Positions 12,701 through 23,012 of a DNA stretch of 64,000 nucleotides are shown here, in pieces. Within the stretch, counting starts at the first letter, position 1; each line of letters begins with the position of its first letter. Source of the stretch: Tetranychus cinnabarinus (lineage: Eukaryota; Arthropoda; Arachnida; Trombidiformes; Tetranychidae); assembly GCA_022266195.1 (NCBI GenBank), contig WHVY01000005.1, positions 6,634,001 to 6,698,000 of the forward strand, written 5' to 3'. The notes under the pieces are model-generated. The model was not told the DNA's origin, made no database searches, and was given only the letters and a program-made list of their open reading frames with translations. The position numbers were made by a program, and so were the translations under genes.

Positions 12701-15700
12701 AAAGATGGATAAAGTTGAGCTTGATTGAAGTAAATTTTGATCTTTTCTAGTTTCACATTCAAACAGTTTAACTGAATCTATTTCCCTAAATTAGATGTAA
12801 ATTGAATGTTGAGCAAAAACACAGTTGAATCATTTAAATAGTTTTCAATTGTTCTTTTATTGAAATCCATTTTTTGATTATCTTTTTTGCCTTTGCAATA
12901 AAACTAATGTTTGATAATGGTACAATAATGTTGGCTATATCAGTCATCATTTTGTTAAACTTGAATCTTTTCCTTTTTCAATTTCTTTTCTTCTCTCATC
13001 TCTCATCATCTTATTTTATTGTCTCACTCTCGGCATTATCATTATTTTTCCTTTCAATAAATCACAACAAGCATGTTAAGTTATGAAGAAAAAAAAGATG
13101 ATGCTTATGATGATAATGATGAGGCAGATGATAATGTTCAGAATATGAATCAAAAGAAGATGAAAATGAAAAGAAAAGGGCGAAAAAATCTCTGTATAAA
13201 TCAGTTCCTTATCTACTATGCAAGCTTTGTACGCGTTCAAAATTCCTTCAAATCATTTTCACCTCATTAAATGTTCCTCTTTTCATCCTTCTCACATCTT
13301 GCCTCTTCCTTCATCTTTCCACCCAAATCATCAAAACTCTAACCAGAATAAATATCGTCTCAGAGTCTATGTGCGATTATCGTCTTTTTTTACCATCTTT
13401 AATGTCTAAAAGCACCACTTTCATCACTCTCAACACGCTTTCATTTGTTAACAAATCAACAAATAAAAGGCTGAAAAATATGTTGCACATTTTCACAGTT
13501 TAGTCAACCATCAGTCCGAATAAGCTGAACATTTTTTCAGGCTCATTTTTTTCTCTCCACGCAAACTCACCATTTCACAAGCTTCATCAACATTCACATC
13601 CTCCTGCTCATCATTATCATCATATTCTTTGTGTCACAAAATTCCTAGTCACAGTCATTTGAATAGCTGAAAAGTGTTACTTGACCCAACAACCTAGAGC
13701 CGGAAATAATCACATGAGTTAAACACAACAAGAGGACAACACAGAGATGAAAAAAATAACACAAGAAAAGTTTCTTTTCTCAAATTTAATCTTTCCTACT
13801 TTTACCTCCTCTTTCCCATCATCATCATCATCTTTCCTTACATTTTGCTCCTTTTCACATTCATTTACACAGTATCAACACCATTGATACTGAATGATGA
13901 TAAACACATGATTTAGGAGACATAAAAGTCTGATATTAGTGAGTTACTAGAATGGGAATGTTGCACAAAATTGTACAATAATGTAACTTGTCAAATGTAT
14001 CTAAGATGTTGCTTCTTATTTTCAGGGAAAAGACGAAGAGCAAGAAGAAGATGATGATGATGGTTGTTAGGAAAGTAAAAGAAGGTGGTTAAAGATGCTG
14101 TTGCAAAGGGAATTGATGATGATTATGAAGGGAAAAGGGTGGTGATTTGATGCCATGATAACTGCGTTTATATGAAAAGAAAACAAAATCTTTGCCCATT
14201 TCAATTCATAAAAGATGATATTATAACCAAGAAAAAGTAGAAATGAAAGAAACAAGAAGACATCTTTACTTCTTTTTTTTTCTTCTGCTCTTCTTCTTTT
14301 CTCTTCTTCTTTGGATCAAGTTGATGATTATATTGAGGACTATCGAACATTCACTTAATAATGTCCAATAAGGTCCATTGAGTTTTTATTTTCATTCACT
14401 ATCCAAAAAGAAAAGCAAGAAAACTGAAGAAAGAATCTCAATCTGAAAGTTTTTACGCTTGATTCCTTATTCAACAACGACATCTTGCTATCTTTCTTGC
14501 TCATCATCATCTTTTCACTGCTATTCTTGGCCCTTTAAATGTGTAACCAAATCAAATTATGTTACCTTGAGATGGAAAGAAAAAGGTAGAAAATGTTTTA
14601 ACCATTTAAGATGTTCAACAGAGTCAGGCTGGTGAAAAATTGAATGTTGAAGGAGGTTTGTTTGGCTCTTTGTTTGAGTGAGAAGATGAAAAGGACATGA
14701 AAAGAGAGAGAAAGAAAGACTTCCAGCAGAGAGAGGAATGAAGAAGATAGAAATCAGAGTGAAGATGAAAATGAAGAGAAAAGAGCAAGAATAACAAGTA
14801 TTGTAAGATGAAATTCATGAAACCTCACGATGAACCAAGATGACCAGAGATAAATGAGAAGCCTTTTTAGTGGCTGTTGGGCTGAAGAGTAAAAAAAAGA
14901 GTAAAAATGTAAACTCACTTCAATCAATCTTGACTGATGCAAGGTATAAAGATGAAGAAACAAGATGAAATAAGATGAGAAAAGGTAAGAAGATGAGAGC
15001 AACAAAATGAGAGGTAACCATTTTTCCTTTCAACTTTTGGCCACCATCATCAACCAAAAAAGAACACCAAAAAAAGATGAAATTTTGTTGCAAAAAAAGA
15101 GATATTATTCGTAAAATGTATTATATGATGAAAAAAGAGTATCATCATCATCTTGTGAAAAGAGCTGTTATTTCTTGTGTAAGATAATAGAAACAGGGAA
15201 ACATCAAATACCAATATTATTTTTGGAGCAACATCAAGGCAAGTGGTTAAAGGTATGAGAAAAGCAATTGGAAAGAGTAAAGATGAAAGTGAGAAACTGA
15301 ATCACCATCTTGCTCATTGTTGCCAGTGAGAATGGATTATAGGGAGAAAAGGCAAAGTCAACTTTTATCCATTTTCATTGATTCAATATCCTGTCAGTTT
15401 TACATGGGCAAGCTTCACTATAAATAATATATTATACAGTGAAAGGTTTTTTTTGCTTCTTTCCTTGTGAACTCACAAAATTGAGTTTCACGTTTAAAAG
15501 GGTTTTTAGAGTTGAAGGGGAGAAAAGGAAGGTTGATTAAGTTTCAGATTCAGATTAATACATGATTGATACGAATGGTGAGAATAATCGAGTTTTCCAT
15601 TTTACTCTTCGCTTTTTGTTTAACCCAAAATATTGTTTAACCTGACAATGACAAAATTATGGCAAGTTGGGTGAGAAAGGGTGAAATGTATTGTTTTCCC

Positions 15701-18700
15701 TTTACTTTGATTCAACATTAAAATTGCATTTACTGTGAAGTCTTTTCTTCTTGTTGCCATTTTTTGTTCGTTTGTTTGTTTCTTGATTCAATGTTCATTA
15801 AGAATTGATGATTAGGTGGAAAGTTTTATATGGGAAGAGAGGAAAAGAGTTTCCAGAGAGCCAAATTGATGTTATCAGAATTGAAATATCAGATTGGAAA
15901 AGTTGATTTTGTCATTTGATGATGGAAACTAATTAACTTTGCAAATCAAGTGGTGCAAGTGCATTCAAATGTATTCATTAACCTTTACTTTGACAAGTGG
16001 CAAGACAATAACAATCAAAATTTCTCATTGTGCTCGGAATATCGTTTCAAATATTGAACAGGTTTCAGATAAAGTTGAAGAGTCACACAGTTTATGTTTA
16101 ACCCAATCATTAATCAGATTATTAGAGTCAATCATTTGGTTATTTAAATGAGATGAAAGGGGACAAAAGAAGGGTTTACATATTGAACTTTGAGGTAACA
16201 AACATTTAAACATTTTTCAGGTGCAAGAGTAAAAATTAAAGGAAAAGTTATGTTGAATAAATAATGCATTTGAAAAGGCAAAATGAAGATGAGAATTGAA
16301 AGTGAAACTGTGTAATACAGCAAAAGCTTTTTAAAGGTTGAACAATCTGCAGGGAATAAACATGACGATGAGAATGAAAAGGATGAAAAGGTTTGTAATC
16401 ATCAGAGTGAAAGGGCTAAACAGTTGAAACACTATTTGGTAATCAGAATTGGGGAAAGAAAAAGAAACAAGAAAATGATGAACATGGAGAGAGAGAGGAT
16501 GAAGATGAGAGAGGAATACGTTTTTTTGTTGTCTTTCCTTTTTCTCTCTCAACAACAGACGCAAGTATTCACAACATAATCACTTGAGATGAACACACAA
16601 AGAGTATTCAGTGAATTGCGAATCTCACACAAATTGTGACAAAAATTTGATATTGAAACTCCTTTTTACCAATTCTCATCTTTTCTCCCACTTTTTTCCT
16701 CCTTCATCATCTTGTGTCTTATATCATGTATACACACACACTGATGATGACATTTTCATCTATAATTGCACTTACTAGAGCAAATATTTAAACTACTATT
16801 TGCATCTCTTGTCAACAAGAGATTATGGGAAAAAAAGATTCTAACGTTTTTCTCTGTAGACAGAGGAAGAAGAAAAAATTATATCTCACTATGAAAAGTG
16901 TCACCTTCATTATCGGCATCATCATTATCCACATCATCCCCATCATCATCCTAAAAGTGCGCTTCAATAGACTCAACTGTTGTTAGGATAGAAGAGGAAA
17001 TCCTGAGCAAGAAAACACAAAATCACTTTAACTTGAACCTGACTCTCTGGTAATCATAGCAATGGGTAATGATAACCCATAAGAGATGAGGAGAATCATC
17101 TTGTTTGTCAACTTTCATATTGAAATCACATATCAAAACTAACAAGCAACAAAAAAAAGAGTAACAATATTAGTGGAAAACTTTGAAATGGCATGAAATG
17201 ATAAAAGTAGAGTTGCACTGACAACTGATTGTTAAAATGTTAAACCTTTTTAAACAAAAGTCTATGACATAATATTAGATGTAAAAATGGTTTTGTGCAT
17301 GTTGCAGCTTCAAGTGTACAGTAATGATTAAATGTTGAGCGAAATAAGGACTTACCTTGCAAACACGGGCAACTCGAGAGTAAATATTTTTGCCACAATT
17401 GATGTACTCGACGGCGCTTTCCCGAAAAAAGAAGTACACATTATCACCAATATCAAAGGAACCAACAAAATTAGGCTCTGCAAGGGAGGAGAACAATAAT
17501 AATGGCAATAGTAATAATGGTAATAGTAATAACCATGATAAGAAAATAAGTCTAGTTAATAACATTCTAACTCAATAAAAAAAGGAACCAAACCCTTGCC
17601 CTTTCTTTTCTTTCTTTTTCTTCTTCTTCTTCCATTCTCACTGTTTCTCTTCATCTTTGCCATCATCTTCTTCTTCCTTCTTCTTCCTTTACTCAATGGA
17701 TCTAATTTTGTCAAGATTGCCATTAGAGTCTAACTCAACTCTCCTCTCACTTTATCGTTATTTTATTGTTAATAAGTTTACCACTAAAATAATCGACCTG
17801 ATGGTTGTATGGACTTGCGTGAGTGAATTGCATAGATGATGCTAACTGTTGAAATGATTGTTCATTGGAAGAAGATAAGGAAGGATGATGAGGATGAGTT
17901 TGGTGAAGAGGAAAAATAAAGATACAAAGAGAAACAGATAATGAGGGATTGAACAAGTTAAAAGTAGACAAAGATGCAAAAGATTTCAACTATTGATTAC
18001 ATCAAATATTTAGACTATTGACCAGGCGTGGACCTTTGGTCAACTCAAAGATCATACATTTTTTCGTTCACTTTTATCATCTGCAATTTAATTGCTTTCT
18101 TGGTTTTACTTTTTCCAAATAGTTCTCATTGGGACGAGAATAGATGCACAAACTCACCTAAACTAGCATTTCTCAAAAGTTCAAGATATTTTTGCTTCTC
18201 AATCAAATTTCAAGATTCTATTCAGAATATATCATTAATTATTGCATACATAATTACATGAAGATTTAAAGTAAAGATGAATCTCATGTGAATCATAAAA
18301 ATCTTATTTCATTCATATTTACATGTTCATAAAATGCTGCTTATACAATGAAATTTGCTTGAGGCATTTCTTTTCAGCTACGAAACTAAGTTGTTTGAAC
18401 GAATCTGAATTTGGTAAATCAAATAAGAATAATGTAAATCTATGATTTCATGATAAACATTGAGATGTTAAATAAAATATGAAAGTTATAATTAAGAAGA
18501 GAAATTTAGAAAAATTGGATCGAATTTTAGTTCGATATTTTAGTTTCGAATGAATTTTAATGGAAAAAATGTTCATCTTATAATCGTTGATTCATGGAAA
18601 ATTGAATAAACTTATAAATGGATTGAAACTTTAAAAACTATTTTCTTCTTTGATTCAAGTTTTTGCTAACAATGTAATTGTTTGCTGTTTAATCACAATT

Positions 18701-20420
18701 TTATTTGAATCTCATCTTTTGCATACAATGATGTTAATCCAAAATTAAATCAACTTAAGATGATAATAAGATTTAACTAATTTCCAGATTCTATTTAATC
18801 ATTTTTCAATTCTAATCTGCAAGTCAAACATGAGATTTTCATTGAGATTTAATCCGATTCATGAGCTAAGCATCTAAGCAATCAACATGTTTAATCAAAT
18901 GTCATCAAGGGTAAAATTTGATTGAGTAAAGTTAATCAACATTCACAGGAATCTTTTGTTCAATTATAAAAAAAGAGCTCATTTTGATTGATTTCTTGTT
19001 ATTTTGTCAGAATAAATTTACTTTTGGTGAAAATACGGTAAACTGAATGTTGAATGTTGATACTGATGTTGAGGAGTTCAGTGAAGCAATTATTGAGATG
19101 AATGTTAATAGGCTAATGGTAATAAACATGATGAAATATTGAATACTTACTGTCAAGCCATTTAGAATCATACTTTATGGTTCGCTTAAAAGGATGAACT
19201 GACTGTCGAGTTGTTAAATTGAACAGTTCAGTGCGAAAAATGACTGAATCAGCTTTGGTAAAGTCGGCAACTGTGCCACTGTAAAGTCCAGGCAAATTAC
19301 CTGGGTTACCATTTTCAACCCAAACTGCAGTAACATTATCTTCCGGATCAAAAGGACATTTAGCAATGCCACTTCCAATTCCAGGGAAAGTTTCTTGTGA
19401 ATGTGAACGAGATAGATTTGAATTGATTACCCAGTCTTTGGGATAATGGGCATTGGTACCACAAACATATAAACGGTTTCCATCACCGATGGGTTGAATC
19501 ACTCTGATGTGGTTTCGACAATCATAATGCTCTGATTTACCTTTTGATACACAATTGGAGACACTAGTTGGTTCTAAAGACACTGAATCAATTTCACAGT
19601 TGGTCCTGTTCACGTTGACCAAATCGAGTCGAAATATTTTATCCATTGCTCCAACATAAAGGACATCTCGACGAGGATCGAGATGAAAAGTTCTATAGTA
19701 AAGTTTACCACAGCTGAACTCACGAACGTGCTCTGAACAAGGTTAACAATTTTTGTTTTTGGTTCGCATTCATGTTGTTGTTTTTTTGGAGGCAAAAATT
19801 GTTTTTTGTTGATAAACATTTTTGTTTGTTTGTGATGTTAAGGGAGGAAAAACATGGCACAAAAGATGGGAAGAGAAAAGAAAAGAGAAAAAATAAATTG
19901 AATGCATTTTTCAAGATGAAGTTTAAGTTGATGGTTTGAAATGAACAGAGGTTAAAGGGAAAGGCAAAAGACCGGGATGGCCATTTTGTGTGTTTCATAA
20001 TGGATTTTCAGTGAAAAGGCAACAATATTAACAAATCATCATTTGATAAAGAAAAACATTGACATTAGACAACATTGCTAATCATTTGATTTTTCATGTG
20101 AAAAGCTGGAAACTTGAATGAAGTGGAGAGAGGAAAAGATTATTGAAGATACTCTAAAGAGATAGAGAAAGATGAAAAGATAAAAAAGGATCGATAAAGA
20201 ACAGAGAAAAAAGTACAATAAAATGTTGACCATGGAACTGATAAACTGCTATAAAAAAGAGAGAAACCAGTGGAAAAACTGAAAAGGCTGAATTTTCAAG
20301 TGAACCTTAAAACACACTAAATTGTAACAAACCTCTATGATGACGGATCCCATGATGTTGTCTATATCCATTGGTAAAATAACAATTAATAACACATAAC
20401 ACTAGAAAATTAATCCACAT
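6092..20420 (-). CDS. Sema-2a: Semaphorin-2A (secreted class-2 semaphorin), 5' five coding exons, incomplete at the left
   Basis: This encodes a secreted axon-guidance cue; in insects the class-2 semaphorins signal through plexin B. Five exons join in phase as join(20333-20420, 19151-19732, 17356-17477, 7400-7508, 6092-6770), giving 1580 nt or about 526 residues. The order is: signal peptide 1-18; a sema domain starting near 30 with EHVREFSCGKLYYRTF; the motifs YVGAMDKIFR, CGTNAHYPK and VENGNPGNLPGLYSG; KWLDKPNFVGSFDIGDNVYF; YSRVARVCK; NWATFMKARLNCSIPGEFPF; VPEPRPGVC near 363-371; and the start of the PSI domain (HDNCLGCIRDPYCGWDKD). All four introns are GT-AG. The wording follows Drosophila Sema-2a closely as I recall it, more than Sema-1a. 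Drosophila Sema-2a is about 720 residues, so some 200 (rest of PSI, Ig domain, basic tail) are missing from this window. Sema-2a versus Sema-2b cannot be separated here. Confidence 0.95.
7400..7508 (-). CDS. Sema-2a: Sema-2a coding exon 4
   Basis: Encodes residues 265-301 of the sema domain: KDNGGRSILNKNW, ATFMKARLNCSIPGEFPF, YFNEI. It is too short to show as a standalone open frame. It was found by its GT-AG borders (acceptor TTTACAG, donor C|GTAAGT) and by exact phase continuity with both neighbours. Cys283 in LNCSIPGEF is a conserved sema-domain cysteine. Confidence 0.93.
10085..10565 (+). repeat. Dispersed repeat, three tandem diverged units
   Basis: Corresponding landmarks recur at about 10100, 10276 and 10462, a period near 180 bp. 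The best core is at 10454-10490: TTTATTTTGCATTATTATTG followed by TGACAAG. The block AAAGTTNCTTTGAAA... ATTTAG...TAAAGTTTC recurs after the first and third cores. The block GATTCTAATAAAGTTCATTT precedes the third. Confidence 0.65.
13870..13892. repeat. Short perfect inverted repeat (hairpin) in Sema-2a intron 3
   Basis: CAGTATCAA and TTGATACTG are exact reverse complements around CACCA. There is no terminator context in a eukaryotic intron. Probably coincidental. Confidence 0.4.
17356..17477 (-). CDS. Sema-2a: Sema-2a coding exon 3
   Basis: Encodes residues 224-264: (K)PNFVGSFDIGDNVYFFF, RESAVEYINCGKNIYSR, VARVCK. The acceptor is CCCTTGCAG and the donor is AAG|GTAAGTCC. It begins with the last two bases of a Lys codon started in exon 2 and ends in phase 0. 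The frame stays open upstream across the acceptor and would encode a hydrophobic leader beginning at a Met at 17565; this is treated as intron (see findings). Confidence 0.95.
17478..19150 (-). other. Sema-2a intron 2
   Basis: A 1.67-kb AT-rich intron with no nested gene or mobile element recognised. Its 3' end contains a TTA/CTA-rich stretch that is open in frame with exon 3. Confidence 0.85.
19151..19732 (-). CDS. Sema-2a: Sema-2a coding exon 2: N-terminal half of the sema domain
   Basis: Encodes residues 30-224, the first half of the seven-bladed sema propeller. Visible motifs are EHVREFSCGKLYYRTFHLDP, RDVLYVGAMDKIFRLDL, NCVSKGKSEHYDCRNHIRV, LYVCGTNAHYPKDWV, GIAKCPFDPEDNVTAVWVEN and KRTIKYDSKWLD. 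Acceptor CTTGTTCAG and donor GAC A|GTAAGT fit both neighbouring exons. The internal Met at 19646 is not the start: the frame runs back to the acceptor and continues the class-2 semaphorin sequence. Several N-x-S/T sites (for example NRT, NVT, NLT) fit an extracellular glycoprotein. Confidence 0.96.
19733..20332 (-). other. Sema-2a intron 1
   Basis: A 600-bp AT-rich intron with the less common donor GTTTGT and a TTGTTCAG acceptor. Nothing else was recognised in it. Confidence 0.85.
20333..20420 (-). CDS. Sema-2a: Sema-2a coding exon 1: start codon and signal peptide
   Basis: Encodes residues 1-29 plus one base: a signal peptide MWINFLVLCVINCYFTNG followed by YRQHHGIRHHR. The last G combines with AG of exon 2 to give Glu in EHVREF, so the phase is exact. 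The start at 20420 is chosen because it opens directly into a hydrophobic core. An in-frame upstream Met at 20498 would add 26 residues ahead of the signal peptide and is less likely. Confidence 0.85.
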
Positions 20421-21899
20421 GGTATGATAAAGATTCCTAAGATTATGGATCGGAACAAGTTGAACTTGAACATGACAAGAGATTTTGAAGGTGCACATAC
20501 TTCATGTTTTCACTTGAATCATACTTTTAAACAACAAGTTGAAGAGTGAAGAGCAAGAAAAAAAGAGACGAAGAATAAGAAAGAATGAGAATCAAATTGA
20601 AAGAAACAGTGACAATGAAGATAATGAAGACAAAAGGCAAGTAAACAAGGTAAGTAAAAAGTATGTAAGAAATATGTGAAAGGTAAGGTAAGGTAAGAAG
20701 GAGAATAAGTTAAAGAAGGAAAATAATGAAACAGTGAACGCAAAGGAAAGGCAAGAGAGAAGAGAAAGACTGAGAAAGAAAGAAAAGATGAAAAAGACTG
20801 AGAAAGTAGCATTCACAGAGTAACAACAGAGATGTGAACACAACAGAAATCAAAATGGCAACTAACAAAATTTCCTAGCGCCAAACTACAAACAAAGGTG
20901 GCGCTAGTGGCGAAAAGAGCGCCATCTAACGAGAAAAAGAGTAAAAGGTTCAATCAAAGGCAAAATGAAAGAGAAGATGAAATTGAAGATGATGAGGAAG
21001 ATGAGGATGATGAAGATGATGAAGGAGAGGAAAAATTTGAAGGATTATATTGGATGAAGAATGAGAAAAAAGTGAGAAAAAGATGATGATAAGGATGACG
21101 AGGAGGATGAGGAAGATGAAGATGATTGGAGGAAAGAGGCTAAACCAGTTTTTGTGGGCTTAAGATCAAGGTAAGGGCAGTTTGAACGTTTTTGCATTCA
21201 ATTGACTTTAGTTTATTTTGATCTTGTTTATCACAATTTGTTGTTAATGTTTTCAAATTATATTTGCTTTCATACGTTTTTTAACAGCATTTTGTTTACT
21301 GTCTTTAATGTTGATTCAAGTTGACCAAAAAGCATTACTAGAAACCAGATTAACTCTGTTGATTAACAGTATTAATTAATTTTATCCAACTAAACTTGTA
21401 TGTCCATATTAATCAATATTAATTGATTAAACATTAATGAAATGGTTTAATTGAATTAAAAGTTGCACTTGACTTTTGGCTAACCCAATCTTGAAATGGA
21501 TGAAAAATGTTCAACTAAAAGTAAAAAGCTGTTGTAATTGTTGTATTATTATTGCTTTCATTGAATATTTTAAAATTGTAATCATAATAATGTAATAATA
21601 ATTGATATAAATGATGTTTACATTTAGCTTTTTGCCATTTGATTGTTGCATTTGAAACAATAAATGTAAAGCCAATTAATTTTAATTTGCATTTAATGCT
21701 TTTGATTGCAATGGAAAGAAATGAGAATCCATTTTTTATTCAATTACAGAAGAGATCAAAATTTGGACAAATTTAATTCATATCGATTAAGATAATTGAT
21801 TAAATCGATCAGTTTCCTCATGTCATCATTTTCATCAAAATTTATTGTTAAAGTTAATGCATTCAATATTTCAGTTGAAACTCTTCATAGCTTTAAATA
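20421..21899. other. Sema-2a 5' flank / presumed 5' UTR and promoter region
   Basis: No coding sequence was recognised. It contains the CTCF-like motif cluster at 20875-20928, a purine-rich GAT/GAA stretch at 20940-21130 and a (GGTAA)3 run at about 20684-20699. The transcription start of Sema-2a could not be placed; no convincing TATA/initiator pair was seen. Confidence 0.5.
20875..20928. promoter_or_regulatory. Cluster of three CTCF-like GGCGC-core motifs upstream of Sema-2a
   Basis: CTAGCGCCA (20875-20883) and TGGCGCTAG (20899-20907) are exact reverse complements. AGCGCCATCTA follows at 20918-20928 and reads TAGATGGCGCT on the other strand. AGGTGGCGCTA and AGATGGCGC fit the known insect CTCF consensus (AGRKGGCGC). 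Such GC-rich words stand out sharply from the surrounding AT-rich DNA. The position, about 455-510 bp upstream of the Sema-2a start codon, suggests a promoter-proximal insulator or regulator site. Binding is an inference. Confidence 0.45.
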
Positions 21900-22467
21900 T
21901 TAGGGTCTTCAATATATTTTTTACCTAAATATGTTCTGGCATAGTTAGAAGTTTAGTTTTTTTGCAATAAATTCCTCGCACCTTCAAATCCTTAAAAATT
22001 GATTTTTAAGAAAATCCAAAAATGCGTCCGATTTCGGCACCAAATTAAGTCAATTTTCACCCTTTTTTCTATGGGGATTTTATAATGGGAAAATCAAGTT
22101 CTAACAAATTCGATTTTTTTTCTTGATGAAAATCTTTCCCCTTTTCGATTAAAATTGACCTATTTTTCTTTCGAATTACAATTTTGATTTGATTCCAATT
22201 TTATTCGATTGTTGCATAATTGAGAGAGTATGGAAACGAGTTTCATGAATTTCTATGGTCAATTTTCCGTAATATTCGAACTCAAACTTTTTTTTTCTAA
22301 AAATTGGGTATCATTGATTAATTTGGTGCCGAAATCGGACGCATTTTTGGATTTTCTTAAAAATCAATTTTTAAGGATTTGAAGGTGCGAGGAACCTATT
22401 GCAAAAAAAATTAAACTTCTTACTATGCCAGAACATAGTTAGGTAAAAAATATATTGAAGACCCTAA
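21900..22467. mobile_element. MITE / foldback element with about 149-bp terminal inverted repeats
   Basis: The left arm 21900-22048 begins TTAGGGTCTTCAATATATTT and runs to the CACCAAATTAA end. The right arm 22318-22467 is its near-perfect reverse complement, with only scattered mismatches and small indels. The element is flanked by TA on each side (21898-21899 and 22468-22469), consistent with a TA target duplication as in Tc1/mariner-type elements. However, the palindrome extends about four bases across the TA, so the exact ends are uncertain. The interior of about 270 bp is AT-rich and encodes nothing, so it is non-autonomous. Confidence 0.9.
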
Positions 22468-22772
22468 TATTATATCGAAGTTGCCGTGGAATCTCGAAGT
22501 ACTCCGATCTGCTTAACTTATGAATCGAATGATTGTATGTTCATATTCATAAATGTATTCATGAATCCAGATGAATTCATCAAACCTTATATGAGAATAA
22601 TTTCTCTATAATATTGTGTTGAAGAAAACATTTCATGCAAAAAAGTCTAAATTATAGTCTTAGAGTCATGTTAATTATTGTCGCTTATAAAATGGAATCA
22701 ATATCCACCTTTATTCCCTGCCTTAAAATCATTAATAACTTTCATAAAACATTAATCATTAAAAGTTGAAAA

Positions 22773-22850
22773 GTTGTTTTAGCTCAATCAATAAGCTAAT
22801 TGACTATCAAGAAGAAAGGTCGAGTTCGAATCCAGGTTGAAGCCTCTTAA
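22773..22850 (+). repeat. tRNA-like pol III promoter head (degenerate tRNA or SINE head)
   Basis: A box A-like TAGCTCAATCAATAAGC starts at 22780, and a perfect box B core GTTCGAATCC occurs at 22824-22833, about 43 bp downstream. D-arm-like AGCT...AGCT pairing is present, but the T-stem (TCGAG / CCAGG) and acceptor stem do not pair properly. This is therefore a tRNA relic or the head of a tRNA-derived SINE rather than a working tRNA. Confidence 0.55.
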
Positions 22851-22984
22851 AGGTTAAGATTTACAAGTTATAACTTGTGGTTGCGTTTGGTCTTGATCTT
22901 GAGTCTGATCAACTCCAACGTTACCATCAATGTGACAGAGCAACAAATACTCGACTCTTGGTGTAGATTGAAGCGACTTAACTC

Positions 22985-23012
22985 AATCTAACCTAACCCA
23001 ACCTAACCTAAT
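22985..23012 (-). repeat. Telomere-like CCTAA/TTAGG tract
   Basis: The plus strand reads AATCTAACCTAACCCAACC followed by TAACCTAATG. These are imperfect units of CCTAA, the complement of the arthropod telomere repeat TTAGG. The tract lies about 150 bp downstream of the tRNA-like head and could be the tail of the same retroposed unit. Confidence 0.7.

Larger units (their letters stand above)
7509..17355 (-). other. Sema-2a intron 3 (about 9.8 kb), no gene seen inside
   Basis: This large intron lies between exons 3 and 4. It contains long GAT/TTC low-complexity stretches and three tandem diverged units of the dispersed repeat (10085-10565). A perfect 9-bp hairpin with a 5-bp loop lies at 13870-13892 (CAGTATCAA / TTGATACTG). 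No nested gene could be supported; open frames up to 96 codons are at chance level and low complexity. Confidence 0.8.

Noticed and set aside
22773..22850. Functional tRNA gene
   Set aside because: Boxes A and B are present but the acceptor and T stems do not pair.
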